Shown: one piece after another, positions 15,749 through 25,090 of the stretch | Layout: each line of letters starts with the position of its first letter | Numbering within the stretch: the stretch's first letter is position 1 | Assembly: GCA_031281485.1 (NCBI GenBank) | Contig: JAITFI010000083.1 | Span: 1 to 44,546 of the forward strand | Direction of reading: 5' to 3' | Source of the DNA: Chitinispirillales bacterium | Lineage (GTDB): Bacteria; Fibrobacterota; Chitinivibrionia; Chitinivibrionales; Chitinispirillaceae | Length of the DNA: 44,546 bases | Notes under the pieces: model-generated | What the model saw: only the letters and a program-made list of their open reading frames with translations | Databases searched by the model: none | What the model was told of the DNA's origin: nothing | Made by a program: the position numbers and the translations under genes

Positions 15749-17386
15749 ATGAGTAAGAGGGTGTGGGTTCTCGTCTGTACGACATTGCTGTTCCTCTGCG
15801 CGTGGGGCGCCGGGGCCGAGCAGTTGGAGATAACCGGCGACGTGCGTATGCGCGCCGAACCGGACAAATCCGCCGAGGGCATAAGCATTGTGCCCAAGGG
15901 CTCTATGGTCCCGTTTATAGACCGGCAAGATAATTGGTACAAAATAGAGTACAACGGCGAACAAGGCTGGATATTCAGCAAATACGCCCGCCAGCGCGCC
16001 AACGCCGGAGATATCTTCACCAAACAAGACGTGTCGATGCTGCCGCCCGTCCCCGTCGGCGGCGACGGGGAACCGGATCAGTTAGCGCGGATAATAGCCG
16101 ACGGCACCCCCATCCTTGAATACATAGGCGAAGACGCGCCCGTCCTCTACACGGCGCGGAGCGGCGAGGCGTTCCCCCTGATCGGCGAGGGCGAGGCGTG
16201 GTGCAAAATCGTCTACAAAGATACCACAGGCTGGGTCAAAAAGAGCGGCGTGGAAATATCAGACTCCAAACCGTCCAAAAAATACGCGCAAGTCAAACAG
16301 GACAACACGCTCATCCGCTATTACTTAGACCCGCAAGCACCGTACCTCTACAAGGCGCGTAAAGGCGACTGGTTCGTCTTAGTCGACGTGGGCAAGAGCG
16401 GCACGTGGTGCAAGGTCATTTACAAAGATACCACCGGCTGGATCTTAGTATCCGATGTGGATATATTAACCACCGAACCCACCAAAGCCAACATCGTCGT
16501 CGAAGAGGCCAAGACCCTCGTCTTCGGACTGCTCGCTTTAGGGATAGTGGTATTGATAGTCTCTGTCATAGTGACGCTGCGCCACATAAAGACCGAGCGT
16601 ATGCGCAACATCTACGTGCAGAAAAACGCCCTCATTCTGGCCAAAGAGAGCAAACACGTCCAGTACATGCTCACAAACGCAACCGCGACAATGGAGCATT
16701 GCTTCGCAGAGATCGGCTTCAACGTAAGCGTGGCCAAAGACTCTGTAACCGCCCGCAACCACATAGAGAACAATATGCCGGACCTCATCTTGGTCGACTG
16801 GGACTTTGAGACGGCTATCTTCGCCAAAATCGACAACCTCTTCGTGCGCCTGATGCCGCAGAACATGCCGCACTTCCTATTCTACAACGTGCCCGACCCG
16901 ACATCGGTGCCGCCGGGTAAGGCGTTGCGCAACGTCAACTTCTTGGGACTGTCAATCGTAGACCGCGACATATTCAAGGTAGTGACGCCGCTCTTGATCC
17001 ACAAAGGCGATGCCGGATCAGCCAATGATATGCAGAAAGGCCTCCAACGTTGCGCCTTAGAGGGCGAGATCGCCGGCGGAAACCTGCTCGAAGTATTGCA
17101 ATTCATCGAAATCGGCAGCAAAACAGGCTGCCTGATGGTCGAGACGAGAGGTCCGTTCGGATTAGTGTACTTCAGCGACGGACGGATAATCTACGCCGCG
17201 GCAAAGGGGCCGGACGGCGGGCCCATATACGGGGTGGAGGGCGTGTACGAGATACTCAACCAGCCGATGGGAAAATTCCGCTTCATAACGAACAAACAGC
17301 CTAAGGTGGCGAACCTTAATCTGCCTACGTTGTCGGTGCTTATGGAATGGACTAAAGAGAAGGATGAGGCGCATAAAAGCCGTTGA
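15749..17386 (+). CDS. SH3-repeat / TM / receiver-like / DUF4388 protein
   Basis: This 545-aa protein has a signal peptide (about 1-23). Three SH3-like repeats lie at about 26-78, 125-172 and 185-235; the last two share CKIVYKDTTGW and CKVIYKDTTGW. One membrane helix follows at about 252-275. The cytoplasmic part begins with a receiver-like domain (about 290-415): the phospho-acceptor Asp appears kept in DLILVDWDF, but the acidic pair at the first strand is missing (NALILAKES). A DUF4388/PATAN-type domain (about 430-540) then shows ALEGEIAGGNLLEVLQFIEI, KTGCLMVE and VYFSDGRIIYA. This looks like transmembrane sensing of the wall with an internal signalling output. GGAGG is near the ATG. Confidence 0.8.
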   Translation: MSKRVWVLVCTTLLFLCAWGAGAEQLEITGDVRMRAEPDKSAEGISIVPKGSMVPFIDRQDNWYKIEYNGEQGWIFSKYARQRANAGDIFTKQDVSMLPPVPVGGDGEPDQLARIIADGTPILEYIGEDAPVLYTARSGEAFPLIGEGEAWCKIVYKDTTGWVKKSGVEISDSKPSKKYAQVKQDNTLIRYYLDPQAPYLYKARKGDWFVLVDVGKSGTWCKVIYKDTTGWILVSDVDILTTEPTKANIVVEEAKTLVFGLLALGIVVLIVSVIVTLRHIKTERMRNIYVQKNALILAKESKHVQYMLTNATATMEHCFAEIGFNVSVAKDSVTARNHIENNMPDLILVDWDFETAIFAKIDNLFVRLMPQNMPHFLFYNVPDPTSVPPGKALRNVNFLGLSIVDRDIFKVVTPLLIHKGDAGSANDMQKGLQRCALEGEIAGGNLLEVLQFIEIGSKTGCLMVETRGPFGLVYFSDGRIIYAAAKGPDGGPIYGVEGVYEILNQPMGKFRFITNKQPKVANLNLPTLSVLMEWTKEKDEAHKSR

Positions 17387-17404
17387 CTTTTAATCTTACA
17401 AATC

Positions 17405-17818
17405 CTAATTCAGACAATGTTCTATATATTCTTGTAGAATCAAGCAAGAGGCTATTCGATCTGATAAAGATTTGTCTCTACGCGCTTTCTTCTTACGATA
17501 CATCATTAGTTCCGCCGCTTTTTTTGAGGTGAAGCTCTCGTCGATGAAATGAATTGGGAGGTTAACCCGTTGCTCTATGGCGGTCGCGAATTCGCGTACT
17601 TCTCTACTCATGGCGGTCTCTTCGTCGTCTATGCTAAGGGGGAGGCCGAATACTATTGCGGCGGGATTTTCTTGGGAGATGATTTTTGTCAATTCGTCAA
17701 TATAATTAGGGTGCGACTTTCTGTCTACTATACCGATGCTCCGCGCCAGCGTTCCTTCATCGTCCGACACGGCGATTCCGATACGGCGGCGTCCGTAATC
17801 GATGCCCATCAACTTCAT
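17405..17818 (-). CDS. ruvX: RuvX/YqgF-family Holliday junction resolvase-like nuclease
   Basis: This 137-aa protein has the RNase H-fold motifs of RuvX: MGIDYGRRRIGIAVSD with the first catalytic Asp, IVFGLPLSIDDEETAMSREV, and FIDESFTSKKA with the Glu; the last Asp lies in the KKARRDKSLSDRIASCLIL helix. It is implicated in resolving Holliday junctions and in 16S rRNA 5' processing. Its ATG overlaps the stop of the lipoprotein gene (ATGA). The last codons and stop lie inside a copy of an intergenic repeat word (TCTGAATTAGGATT), also found at 44452-44500. Confidence 0.95.
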   Translation of the reverse strand: MKLMGIDYGRRRIGIAVSDDEGTLARSIGIVDRKSHPNYIDELTKIISQENPAAIVFGLPLSIDDEETAMSREVREFATAIEQRVNLPIHFIDESFTSKKAAELMMYRKKKARRDKSLSDRIASCLILQEYIEHCLN

Positions 17819-18396
17819 CTAACCCGTACCTTCTTAACCATTCCCAAAAAGTCCTCTATGACCTCGTCAAAATAGTAATCTTCGTGCGCGTACATCGCCA
17901 ATTCCGTGTATTGCTTGCCGCCGCCGTGGATGGTTCCCAAGATCAGGCAGCGGCGGCGGATGCCGTTTTCCAATGAGTAGGAGAGGGAGAGGCGGAAAGC
18001 CTCTTTGCCGTCTATCTCGGCGGGGGCAAGCTCCTCCACCAGCAGATCGAAGACTCCTGGGGTGACGCGGAGGTTGTTCATCACCACCTCGGCAATCTCG
18101 TAGGTTTGCATTCCGGCACTAATCGAGAGATCCGCGTACGGCATTTGCACGGGCAGCTTTTGCCCGGTTGTGATTCTGATCACGTCCATGTACGGGCCGT
18201 GGCGGGTCAGTACCAATTGCCGAGCCGCCGCCTTGTCGTCGTAGAAGAGCCAGCTTGACGGGAGGCCCGCCGTTTGCGGGTGCTTTCGGTGCGCCGTATC
18301 GACCGGCTTCCAAGAGGCGGCGCGCCGCCCGACGCAGCCTGCCGCCAGCGTTATCATTATCAACACGGCGATAATTCTCATAACCGGCTTAATCAT
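17815..18396 (-). CDS. Predicted lipoprotein of unknown function
   Basis: The ATG at 18396, with GGGGTGG upstream and an ATGA overlap with the protease gene, gives 193 aa. The N-terminus MIKPVMRIIAVLIMITLAAGC is a lipoprotein signal with lipobox LAAGC. The mature part is a mixed alpha/beta domain with GPYMDVIRITTGQ, MQTYEIAEVVMNNLR and AFRLSLSYSLENGIRRRCLILG, resembling many small envelope lipoproteins that I cannot place in a named family. Its position between an M48 protease and ruvX in a coupled operon suggests an envelope-maintenance role, which is inference. Confidence 0.8.
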   Translation of the reverse strand: MIKPVMRIIAVLIMITLAAGCVGRRAASWKPVDTAHRKHPQTAGLPSSWLFYDDKAAARQLVLTRHGPYMDVIRITTGQKLPVQMPYADLSISAGMQTYEIAEVVMNNLRVTPGVFDLLVEELAPAEIDGKEAFRLSLSYSLENGIRRRCLILGTIHGGGKQYTELAMYAHEDYYFDEVIEDFLGMVKKVRVR

Positions 18397-19640
18397 TTGC
18401 CACCCCGCTTCTCGCATTGACGCAGCAACTCCCGCGCCATCTTGATATCCGCCGCGCCCGCCGCCGTCTCGCAGTAGCCTCGCAGGTACCCGAGCGCCAA
18501 ATCCATGCGGCCTATCGAGTGGTAGGTGAAACCTATCGCCCTCAGCGCCGCGGGATTACCGGGACTGCACGCGAGAGCCTTCTCGTACCACTCTATCGCC
18601 GCGACGCTCCTCGGCGAGAGCTGGCGCTCCATGTCCCCGCGCTTTATAAGCGCCGCCACGTCGCAACTGTCTACGGCAAGCAGCCTGTCCAAGAGCGGCT
18701 CCGCAAGCTCCGGCCTGCCGGCGGCTTGGTTCATCATAACTTCGTGCAGTATAACGGAACCGAGCTTGACGTTGAAGTACCCGCGCTCAATATCGTCCTC
18801 CACGGCGCGTACAGTCTGACCGCCGCTCATATCGGCGCCGCTCGCTTGACTTTTACGTTTGTCAAGGTTACCGTACTCGGCGCCAACGTAGCCTTCCTTT
18901 ATAGAATTGATAAATCCCCTGAAATCCGCCGGCGGCTCATATCCGGCGGCGGCCATCCTGACGACCGCCACACTGTCCGCCTGAAGCTCAATCCGCTCGT
19001 TGTATCCGGCTATCGCCGCGCCCAACGCGTCGCCAACCACAGTTCCGGCCACCCCGTCGCTCAAAATCAGCGATTCGGGATTTCGCCGCGATTCCTCCAA
19101 AACAAACTCGCGCGCCTGCCGCTTCATCTCCAGCAAATTCTTTTCGGTGTGATCCAAAACGACGTGCCCAAGCTCGTGGGCAAGCACCGCGGCCACCTGC
19201 GTCTCGTTTACCATACGGGCCAAAAGCCCGGTGCAAACGAAAACCGTCCCGTTGGGGGCGGCGAACGCGTTGAAAACGTTGCTGCGCAACACACGCACAC
19301 GCAACCTGTAGCGCCTGCGCTCATCGGGTAAAGCCAGCTTCTCGAGTATCTCGCTCAGATAGTCGGTCAAATCCCTCTCGTCAACAATGAGATTTTGGTA
19401 GAGGAAACGCTGCTCCATGCCCTCGGATTGGGCTATGAGGCTTGGTATATGCACGCCCTCCGAGGAGTCGCCCGGCTCGACGGCGTGAGTATCGCAAGGT
19501 ATTGTCAGTATCAGAAGCGAAAGTATCAACAACGATATCAAGCCATTCACAAAAGCAGTGTAAACATATACGGCGGCGGTTATTCCGACGCGGCGGTTAC
19601 GCGAATCGTTGCGGTCTGATACTTTTTTCTCGTTTGTCAT
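18393..19640 (-). CDS. M48-family metalloprotease with TPR repeats
   Basis: This 415-aa protein has one N-terminal hydrophobic segment (about 31-50, signal or anchor). The protease domain shows the zinc motif AAVLAHELGHVVLDHTE (about residues 150-166) and the downstream Glu ligand in ELQADSVAVVRMAAAGYE. The C-terminal about 130 residues form TPR-like helices (ALIKRGDMERQLSPRS, AIEWYEKALACSPGNPAALR). This arrangement resembles BepA, which monitors outer-membrane protein assembly, so a periplasmic quality-control role is plausible. It is coupled by ATGA overlaps at both ends. Confidence 0.9.
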   Translation of the reverse strand: MTNEKKVSDRNDSRNRRVGITAAVYVYTAFVNGLISLLILSLLILTIPCDTHAVEPGDSSEGVHIPSLIAQSEGMEQRFLYQNLIVDERDLTDYLSEILEKLALPDERRRYRLRVRVLRSNVFNAFAAPNGTVFVCTGLLARMVNETQVAAVLAHELGHVVLDHTEKNLLEMKRQAREFVLEESRRNPESLILSDGVAGTVVGDALGAAIAGYNERIELQADSVAVVRMAAAGYEPPADFRGFINSIKEGYVGAEYGNLDKRKSQASGADMSGGQTVRAVEDDIERGYFNVKLGSVILHEVMMNQAAGRPELAEPLLDRLLAVDSCDVAALIKRGDMERQLSPRSVAAIEWYEKALACSPGNPAALRAIGFTYHSIGRMDLALGYLRGYCETAAGAADIKMARELLRQCEKRGGK

Positions 19641-20428
19641 TCAAACAGAGCCCCCACGATACCCGCCGAATACTTGTCAGCCCTAAGATCGACCGTGCCG
19701 GTGACGGCTATGTCCTTGTACCATAGCACGCGCCCGTCGCGCCCCACGAGAATGGCCGCAATGTAGGTTCTGCCTCGGTCAGGCACCGGCACCGCGCCTT
19801 TAAGCCGCATCTGCCTAAAATTGCGATTCTCCTGAAAACCGTAGACGTACACAAATCCGTCGACGCCGTAGAGGTTGCAGAGCGAATCCGCGGAACCGAT
19901 CGAGTATTTAACGGTATCGACCAGCGTTGACGAGTAAAACGCCCCGATCTTCGCGCTATCCGAAGCGGCGTTCATCGCCGTGACGTACATCGACCTGTCG
20001 CCGTAGAAGCGGCTCCTGAAAGCCATGCAGTGGTAGCGCATCTTTGTCTTGAGGTTAAAGATTTCCCGCGTCATGGCGGCGTCGGGAACTACGGTCGGGT
20101 CGTAGCCCATCCCGGTAAGCGCAAGCGCCGCGGAGATCACCGCGCGGCGGGAGGCGAGCTTGCTCCAATCGTCGCGGTACTCGAATATGCCGCCGGAGGA
20201 GACATCGTACAAAAACACCTCGGCTCCGAGGATGCCGAGGCGTTGCGGGATCAAGTCGGAATCGGAATCCGATTCACCGGGCGCCGCCGCGGCGGCGCCG
20301 TTTGATTTTGCTTCAGCGGGAATTTCTTCCGCCGGATCAGGGGCTGCAAACTCCGGCGTCGACGCGTACCCGACCGCGAAAGCGGCCAGCAACATCAACA
20401 CCGGAACTGTCGTATTTATCATTTTCAT
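19637..20428 (-). CDS. Hypothetical secreted protein (263 aa)
   Basis: The N-terminus has a signal peptide (MKMINTTVPVLMLLAAFAVG) followed by a Pro/Ala/Ser-rich linker to about residue 58. The mature domain (LGILGAEVFLYDVSSGGIFEY, VISAALALTGMGYDP, ADSLCNLYGVDGFVYVYGF, YIAAILVGRDGRVLWYKDI) resembles the general shape of envelope proteins that assemble a small alpha/beta domain like that of CsgG or GNA1162-type lipoproteins, but I cannot assign a family. It begins 19 nt after the giant TPR gene and overlaps the M48 gene by 4 nt, so it is part of that operon. Confidence 0.8.
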   Translation of the reverse strand: MKMINTTVPVLMLLAAFAVGYASTPEFAAPDPAEEIPAEAKSNGAAAAAPGESDSDSDLIPQRLGILGAEVFLYDVSSGGIFEYRDDWSKLASRRAVISAALALTGMGYDPTVVPDAAMTREIFNLKTKMRYHCMAFRSRFYGDRSMYVTAMNAASDSAKIGAFYSSTLVDTVKYSIGSADSLCNLYGVDGFVYVYGFQENRNFRQMRLKGAVPVPDRGRTYIAAILVGRDGRVLWYKDIAVTGTVDLRADKYSAGIVGALFE

Positions 20429-20447
20429 ATAAGCATATTCCCAAAAA

Positions 20448-23400
20448 CTACTTCAGCAATCTAATCTCGTCCAGAACCGCCTTGTTATTCGGATCAAGCA
20501 ACTTAGCCCTATTCAGGTGCTGTATCTGCAAATCTTTCTGCTTTGTGGCCTTGTAGACCCTCGAGAGGCCGAGTTCCGCCGAGGCCATCTTGGGATCTAT
20601 CGTCAGCGCCTTCTTGTAGTACGTCTCCGCCCTATCGTACTCGGCAAGCAGGAAGTGCGCTTCGGCGCGTCCGGCGCAGGCGGGGGCGTAGTTGTTGTCG
20701 GCGAACAAGACCAGCTTGTAAGTCTCTATGGCGTCGCTGTACTTCTTCTGCATTCTCTGGATTCCGGCCAAGGCCATAAGCCCGTCGCGGTTGGTCGGGT
20801 CGCTCTTCTTCACCGCGTTGGCTACGACCAAAGCCTCGTCAAGTTTCCCGGCCTCAAGCAAATCGCCGCAGAGCATCAGGCGGTACTTGTTGTCATTTGT
20901 TATTTTCACAAGCTCCTTGATATCCGCCAAAGCCTCTTCCTTTTTGCCCTCTCTCTTGTACATCTTGTAGAGGCGCTCGCGAACATCGGGATCGTCGCCC
21001 TTCAAGTTCTTCGCCTTGGCCAATAATTCCGTCGTCTTCTGCGGGCGGTTGGTGGCCTCGTAGGCGTCGGCCAGCAAGATCAGCGCCTTCACGTCTTTAT
21101 CATTTGTCGTAAGGAACATCTCCAAGTTTGTAATGGCTTCTGAGTACTGTTTCTTTTCGCACAGCAACTCGCCGATGCGGCGGGTCACGGTGAGGTCCTG
21201 CGGCTTCAGCTTGAAGTACATTTTATAGGCGGCGAGCTCCATATCGGACTTGCCGAGCCTTCCGCTCACCAGCGCGAGCTGCTGCCAGACATCAACGTCG
21301 TTGTCCACCAGTTTTGACGCGGCGTTCAGATTCTCAGCCGCCTGCGGGTAGGTCTCCTTCTTCTGCGCGTAGATCATGCCGAGGCGCACGAAGTTGCGCG
21401 GATCTCTCGGGAACGCCTTGGTGTTGGCGTTGTACGCCTTGACAGCCTGATCCTGATCGCTCTTCTCTATAAGAGACGCGCGCTTGTAGGAGGCGTCTTG
21501 ATCTACCACGCCCGGCAGAGCAATGTACGCCGCGTAGGCGTCCGCGGCCTTGGCCGGCTGGTTATCCTTTTCGTAGGAGACGGCGAGCGGCTTGAGAATA
21601 TCCTTAAGAACGACGGCCGTCACGCCCTTGACCTTGCGCATCTTCTCGTAGACCTCCGCCGCCTTCTTGTAGTTCTCGGCCTGATAGTAGGAGTCGCCGA
21701 GTTTCGTGAGGAACTGGAGGTTCTGCGCGTCGGCCTTCTTCACCAGCTCGAAGTACTTGACGGCGTTCTTGTACTGCTTCTTGCCGTACTCGTAGTTACC
21801 CACGGCGAGGGCAATCTCCTCGTCGGCGGGGTTCTTATCCAAATACTTTTTGTAGTTGCCCATCGCCTGATCTACATTTCCCTGCTTCGTCTGTATGGCG
21901 CCCAACTCTTTGTACTCCTTGACGGCGTTCTGATTCATCATCAGCACCTGCTCGTAGGCGACAGTGGCGCTCTTGAGGTCGCCGCCCTTCGTCAGGCACT
22001 CGGCGTAGATGGAGAGCAGCGATGTATTCTGCTTGTCTATGTCTAGCGCACCCTTGTACATCTTGGCGGCGTCGGCATATTTTCCCTGCCTGATGTAGAT
22101 ATCGCCCATGGCGGCGTAGGTTATGGCGTCAACCTCCTTGGCCGCGATGGCGGCGTTGCCGACCGTCAGCATCTCGCTGTCATTCTTCTTTTGGGTGAGA
22201 ACGGATATGTACTCTTTATATATCCCCGTTACCGCCGGATCGAGTTTACGCGCCTCGCGGAAAGCGTTCAGCGCCCCGTCATAATCCTTATCTTCGTAGA
22301 GCAAAAGCCCTAGGTTCTTATACGCGTCGGCCATGTTCGGCTTTTGGGCGATATACTTCTTAAGATGGCCGACGGCCTCCTTCTTCTTACCGTCCGCCAT
22401 GGCGATATCGTAAAGACTCTTGAAGACGGCGGGGTCTTTCGGCGTGAGCTCCGCGAGTTCGTTTAAGTGCGCGTATGCGCGGGCGTTGTCGTTGTTCGCC
22501 CTATAGTAGGTAACGAGGCGCTGGCGCGCTTCCACGTTCTTCTTGTCGGACGCCACTATTTTACGGTCAAGCTCGGAAAGGGAGGCCTTCTCCTCCTTTG
22601 CGCCCTCGGTATCGCCCGACTTTTCAAGCGACTCTATGATGCTGAGACGGATGGAGACGTTGTCCGGCTTCAGAGACTTCGCCTTTTTGTACTGGGCGGC
22701 GGCCTCCTTGGGTTTATTTATATTGGTGTAGCCGGTTGCGAGCAGCATACAGACCTCGTAATCATCCGGCTTTGCGGCGGCGACTTTCTCCAAGTTGGCC
22801 ACGCCGGCGGCGTACTGCTTGCGCTCGATCTGTATCGCGCCCACCCGCTTGCTGGCCGCAATGTCGTCGGGTTTCAGAACCAAATACTTAGAGTAGGCGG
22901 CAAACTCCCCGTCGACGTTCTTCTGTTTGCCGTAAACGTCGCCCAGAGTCTTCCATATCACGGGAATGGTATCGACAAGCGTTGAGGCGGTACGCAAGTT
23001 ATTCACCGCCAGCGTTTGCATATTGTTGTCCTTAGCGTAGATCAGCCCCAGCCTCATGAAGTTGCGGTAGTCCCTCGGATACGACTTGGTGTTGGCCTCG
23101 TACCTCTTCATAGCGGCGCTCATGTCGGTCTCCTCGCGCAGGTAGGCCCCGAAGTAGGAGGCGTCGGCGTCTCTGATGTTCGGTATCTGCGTGTAGGCGT
23201 TGTAGGCGTCGGCGGCCTTGCTCTTGTCGCCGCTCTTCTCGTAGCACTCGGCGAGGGGGCGCAACGTGTTCGCCAGCATCGCGGAGGGCGGATTCGACCC
23301 CCTCACCTTCTCAAAGTTGGCGACGGCATTCTTGCAATCGCCTATTTTATTGTAAGAATCGCCCAACGCGAACAAAACGGCGGTGGTTATCAGTTTTGCG

Positions 23401-24884
23401 TCCGTCGCCTTGCTGAGGTAGGAGATGGCCTCCTTGTACTGCTTGTTGCCGTACTCGTAGAGGCCGACTTTTATGGTGATCTCGTTGTCTGACGGCACCT
23501 TGGCCAAATACTTTTTATAGCTGTCCATGCCCTCCTTGACCTTGCCGGATTTCGTCACCAAGTCGCCCAGCACCTTGTACTCCGCGGAGGCGTTGGGGTT
23601 GAGAACAACCAACTGCTCGTAGGAGACGGTCGCGTTGCGGATATCGCCCATAGCCGCCTGCACCTCAGCGAGTTTGACCAAGACGTCCAAGTTCTGCTTG
23701 TCGAGCACCATCGCGGCCTGATACATCTTTATAGCGTTCGTGTTTTCGTTGCGCTTCCTGTACATGTCCCCCGCCGCCGCGTAAATCATCGCGTTGACCT
23801 CTTTAAGGGCGATTGCCTTTTGAACGGCCTTAAGCGCCTCTTCCTCCTGCTTCTTATCCAGCAGAAGCGTGACATAGTTCTTGTATATGCCCTTGATATT
23901 GGGATCGCGCCGCAGGGCCCTGCGGTACTCGTGGAGCGCCCCGTCGAAGTCTTTAGCCTCGTAGAGCAGGTCGGCGAGCTGCTTGAGGGCGGAGGCGTCG
24001 CTGGAATCCAAAAGCACGAAGTTCTTCAGATACATGGCGCCGTCTTTCTTGTTGCCCTCCTTGAGCGACGCCTCGTAGAGGTTCTTGAACGGCTTAGGGT
24101 CGTTCGGCGTGAGCAACGCGAGTTCCTTGTAGAGCTTTAGGGCCGTCTGGTTGTCGCCCTTGCCCGAGTAGTACTCGGCGTTTCTCTGGCGGGACTTCAC
24201 ATCCTTTGGATCGAGCGCTATGATCTGGGCGTCGGCGGCGGCGAGTTTGTCCTTGTCCTTACCATTTTCGTAGCACACGACGAGGCGCTTCCAATACTCA
24301 ATGTCTTTGCCCTTTTTGGCGGCCACGTACTCAATGTGCGGCGCGGCGGCGGCGTATGATTTGGCGTCGTAGAGGATGTCGGCCAAGATGATCCTGGATT
24401 CAAGCGAGTTCGGGTCTATGGCGATAGCCGACTCGGCGGCGTCGCGCGCCCTCTCCTTGTCGTTGATCTTTATAGCGGATTTGGCGATACCTTCCGCGGC
24501 GGCGGCGCTCCGCTCCAGCAAGAAACTTTTCTGGTAGTACCCGATGGCCGCCTTATAATCGCCACCCTTAAACTCGAAATTACCGAAAGCGAAGTAGACC
24601 CCCGGATGGCTCGGATTGGCCTTCAGGGCGCTCTCAAAGCAGTTTCTGGCCTTGGTTTTGGCGTCAGCGTCCGACTTAGCCTCGTCGTAGGCGCGTCCGA
24701 GCATTATCCAAACGTCCGGCGTCCGCGCGTCCGCTGCTATCCCCTCGCCGTACTTAACGGCGCCGGCGAAATCGCCGGCGTCCATGAGTTTCTTCATGGC
24801 ATCATCGCCGAAAACACCGAAAAAAAACGCCGAGGCAAGCACAACCGCAACCGCAACGCATCTGTTTTTCATCACGAACGCCAT
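20448..24884 (-). CDS. Giant exported TPR-repeat protein
   Basis: This 1478-aa protein starts at the ATG at 24884, 8 nt after GGAGG. A signal peptide covers about residues 1-26. The rest is an almost unbroken array of TPR and TPR-like 34-residue units (for example PGVYFAFGNFEFKGGDYKAA and YEKALTIDP-type helices). The array contains a long internal duplication: residues about 227-780 correspond in order to about 782-1335, with parallel blocks such as KDVKSRQR / KNVEARQR and SYPRDYRNFMRLGLIYA / AFPRDPRNFVRLGMIYA. It is likely periplasmic or surface-facing and a scaffold for protein-protein contacts. It is first in an operon with an M48-TPR protease, a lipoprotein and ruvX. Confidence 0.9.
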   Translation of the reverse strand: MAFVMKNRCVAVAVVLASAFFFGVFGDDAMKKLMDAGDFAGAVKYGEGIAADARTPDVWIMLGRAYDEAKSDADAKTKARNCFESALKANPSHPGVYFAFGNFEFKGGDYKAAIGYYQKSFLLERSAAAAEGIAKSAIKINDKERARDAAESAIAIDPNSLESRIILADILYDAKSYAAAAPHIEYVAAKKGKDIEYWKRLVVCYENGKDKDKLAAADAQIIALDPKDVKSRQRNAEYYSGKGDNQTALKLYKELALLTPNDPKPFKNLYEASLKEGNKKDGAMYLKNFVLLDSSDASALKQLADLLYEAKDFDGALHEYRRALRRDPNIKGIYKNYVTLLLDKKQEEEALKAVQKAIALKEVNAMIYAAAGDMYRKRNENTNAIKMYQAAMVLDKQNLDVLVKLAEVQAAMGDIRNATVSYEQLVVLNPNASAEYKVLGDLVTKSGKVKEGMDSYKKYLAKVPSDNEITIKVGLYEYGNKQYKEAISYLSKATDAKLITTAVLFALGDSYNKIGDCKNAVANFEKVRGSNPPSAMLANTLRPLAECYEKSGDKSKAADAYNAYTQIPNIRDADASYFGAYLREETDMSAAMKRYEANTKSYPRDYRNFMRLGLIYAKDNNMQTLAVNNLRTASTLVDTIPVIWKTLGDVYGKQKNVDGEFAAYSKYLVLKPDDIAASKRVGAIQIERKQYAAGVANLEKVAAAKPDDYEVCMLLATGYTNINKPKEAAAQYKKAKSLKPDNVSIRLSIIESLEKSGDTEGAKEEKASLSELDRKIVASDKKNVEARQRLVTYYRANNDNARAYAHLNELAELTPKDPAVFKSLYDIAMADGKKKEAVGHLKKYIAQKPNMADAYKNLGLLLYEDKDYDGALNAFREARKLDPAVTGIYKEYISVLTQKKNDSEMLTVGNAAIAAKEVDAITYAAMGDIYIRQGKYADAAKMYKGALDIDKQNTSLLSIYAECLTKGGDLKSATVAYEQVLMMNQNAVKEYKELGAIQTKQGNVDQAMGNYKKYLDKNPADEEIALAVGNYEYGKKQYKNAVKYFELVKKADAQNLQFLTKLGDSYYQAENYKKAAEVYEKMRKVKGVTAVVLKDILKPLAVSYEKDNQPAKAADAYAAYIALPGVVDQDASYKRASLIEKSDQDQAVKAYNANTKAFPRDPRNFVRLGMIYAQKKETYPQAAENLNAASKLVDNDVDVWQQLALVSGRLGKSDMELAAYKMYFKLKPQDLTVTRRIGELLCEKKQYSEAITNLEMFLTTNDKDVKALILLADAYEATNRPQKTTELLAKAKNLKGDDPDVRERLYKMYKREGKKEEALADIKELVKITNDNKYRLMLCGDLLEAGKLDEALVVANAVKKSDPTNRDGLMALAGIQRMQKKYSDAIETYKLVLFADNNYAPACAGRAEAHFLLAEYDRAETYYKKALTIDPKMASAELGLSRVYKATKQKDLQIQHLNRAKLLDPNNKAVLDEIRLLK

Positions 24885-25090
24885 GAAACGGCCTCCTTAA
24901 TTAAATAAACGTTTATTATTTATAATGAAATATAGAACAAAACAGTGACCGCCTGAACCGGCACCCATGGACCGTCATCGCCCAAATCCGAATCTCCAAA
25001 GTAAGAACTAACCTATATAAATATATTTAAGGAACGCCGGAAAGTCAAAATTTAGTGAAAAAAACTTATACTATTTTGACTTTGATTTTA

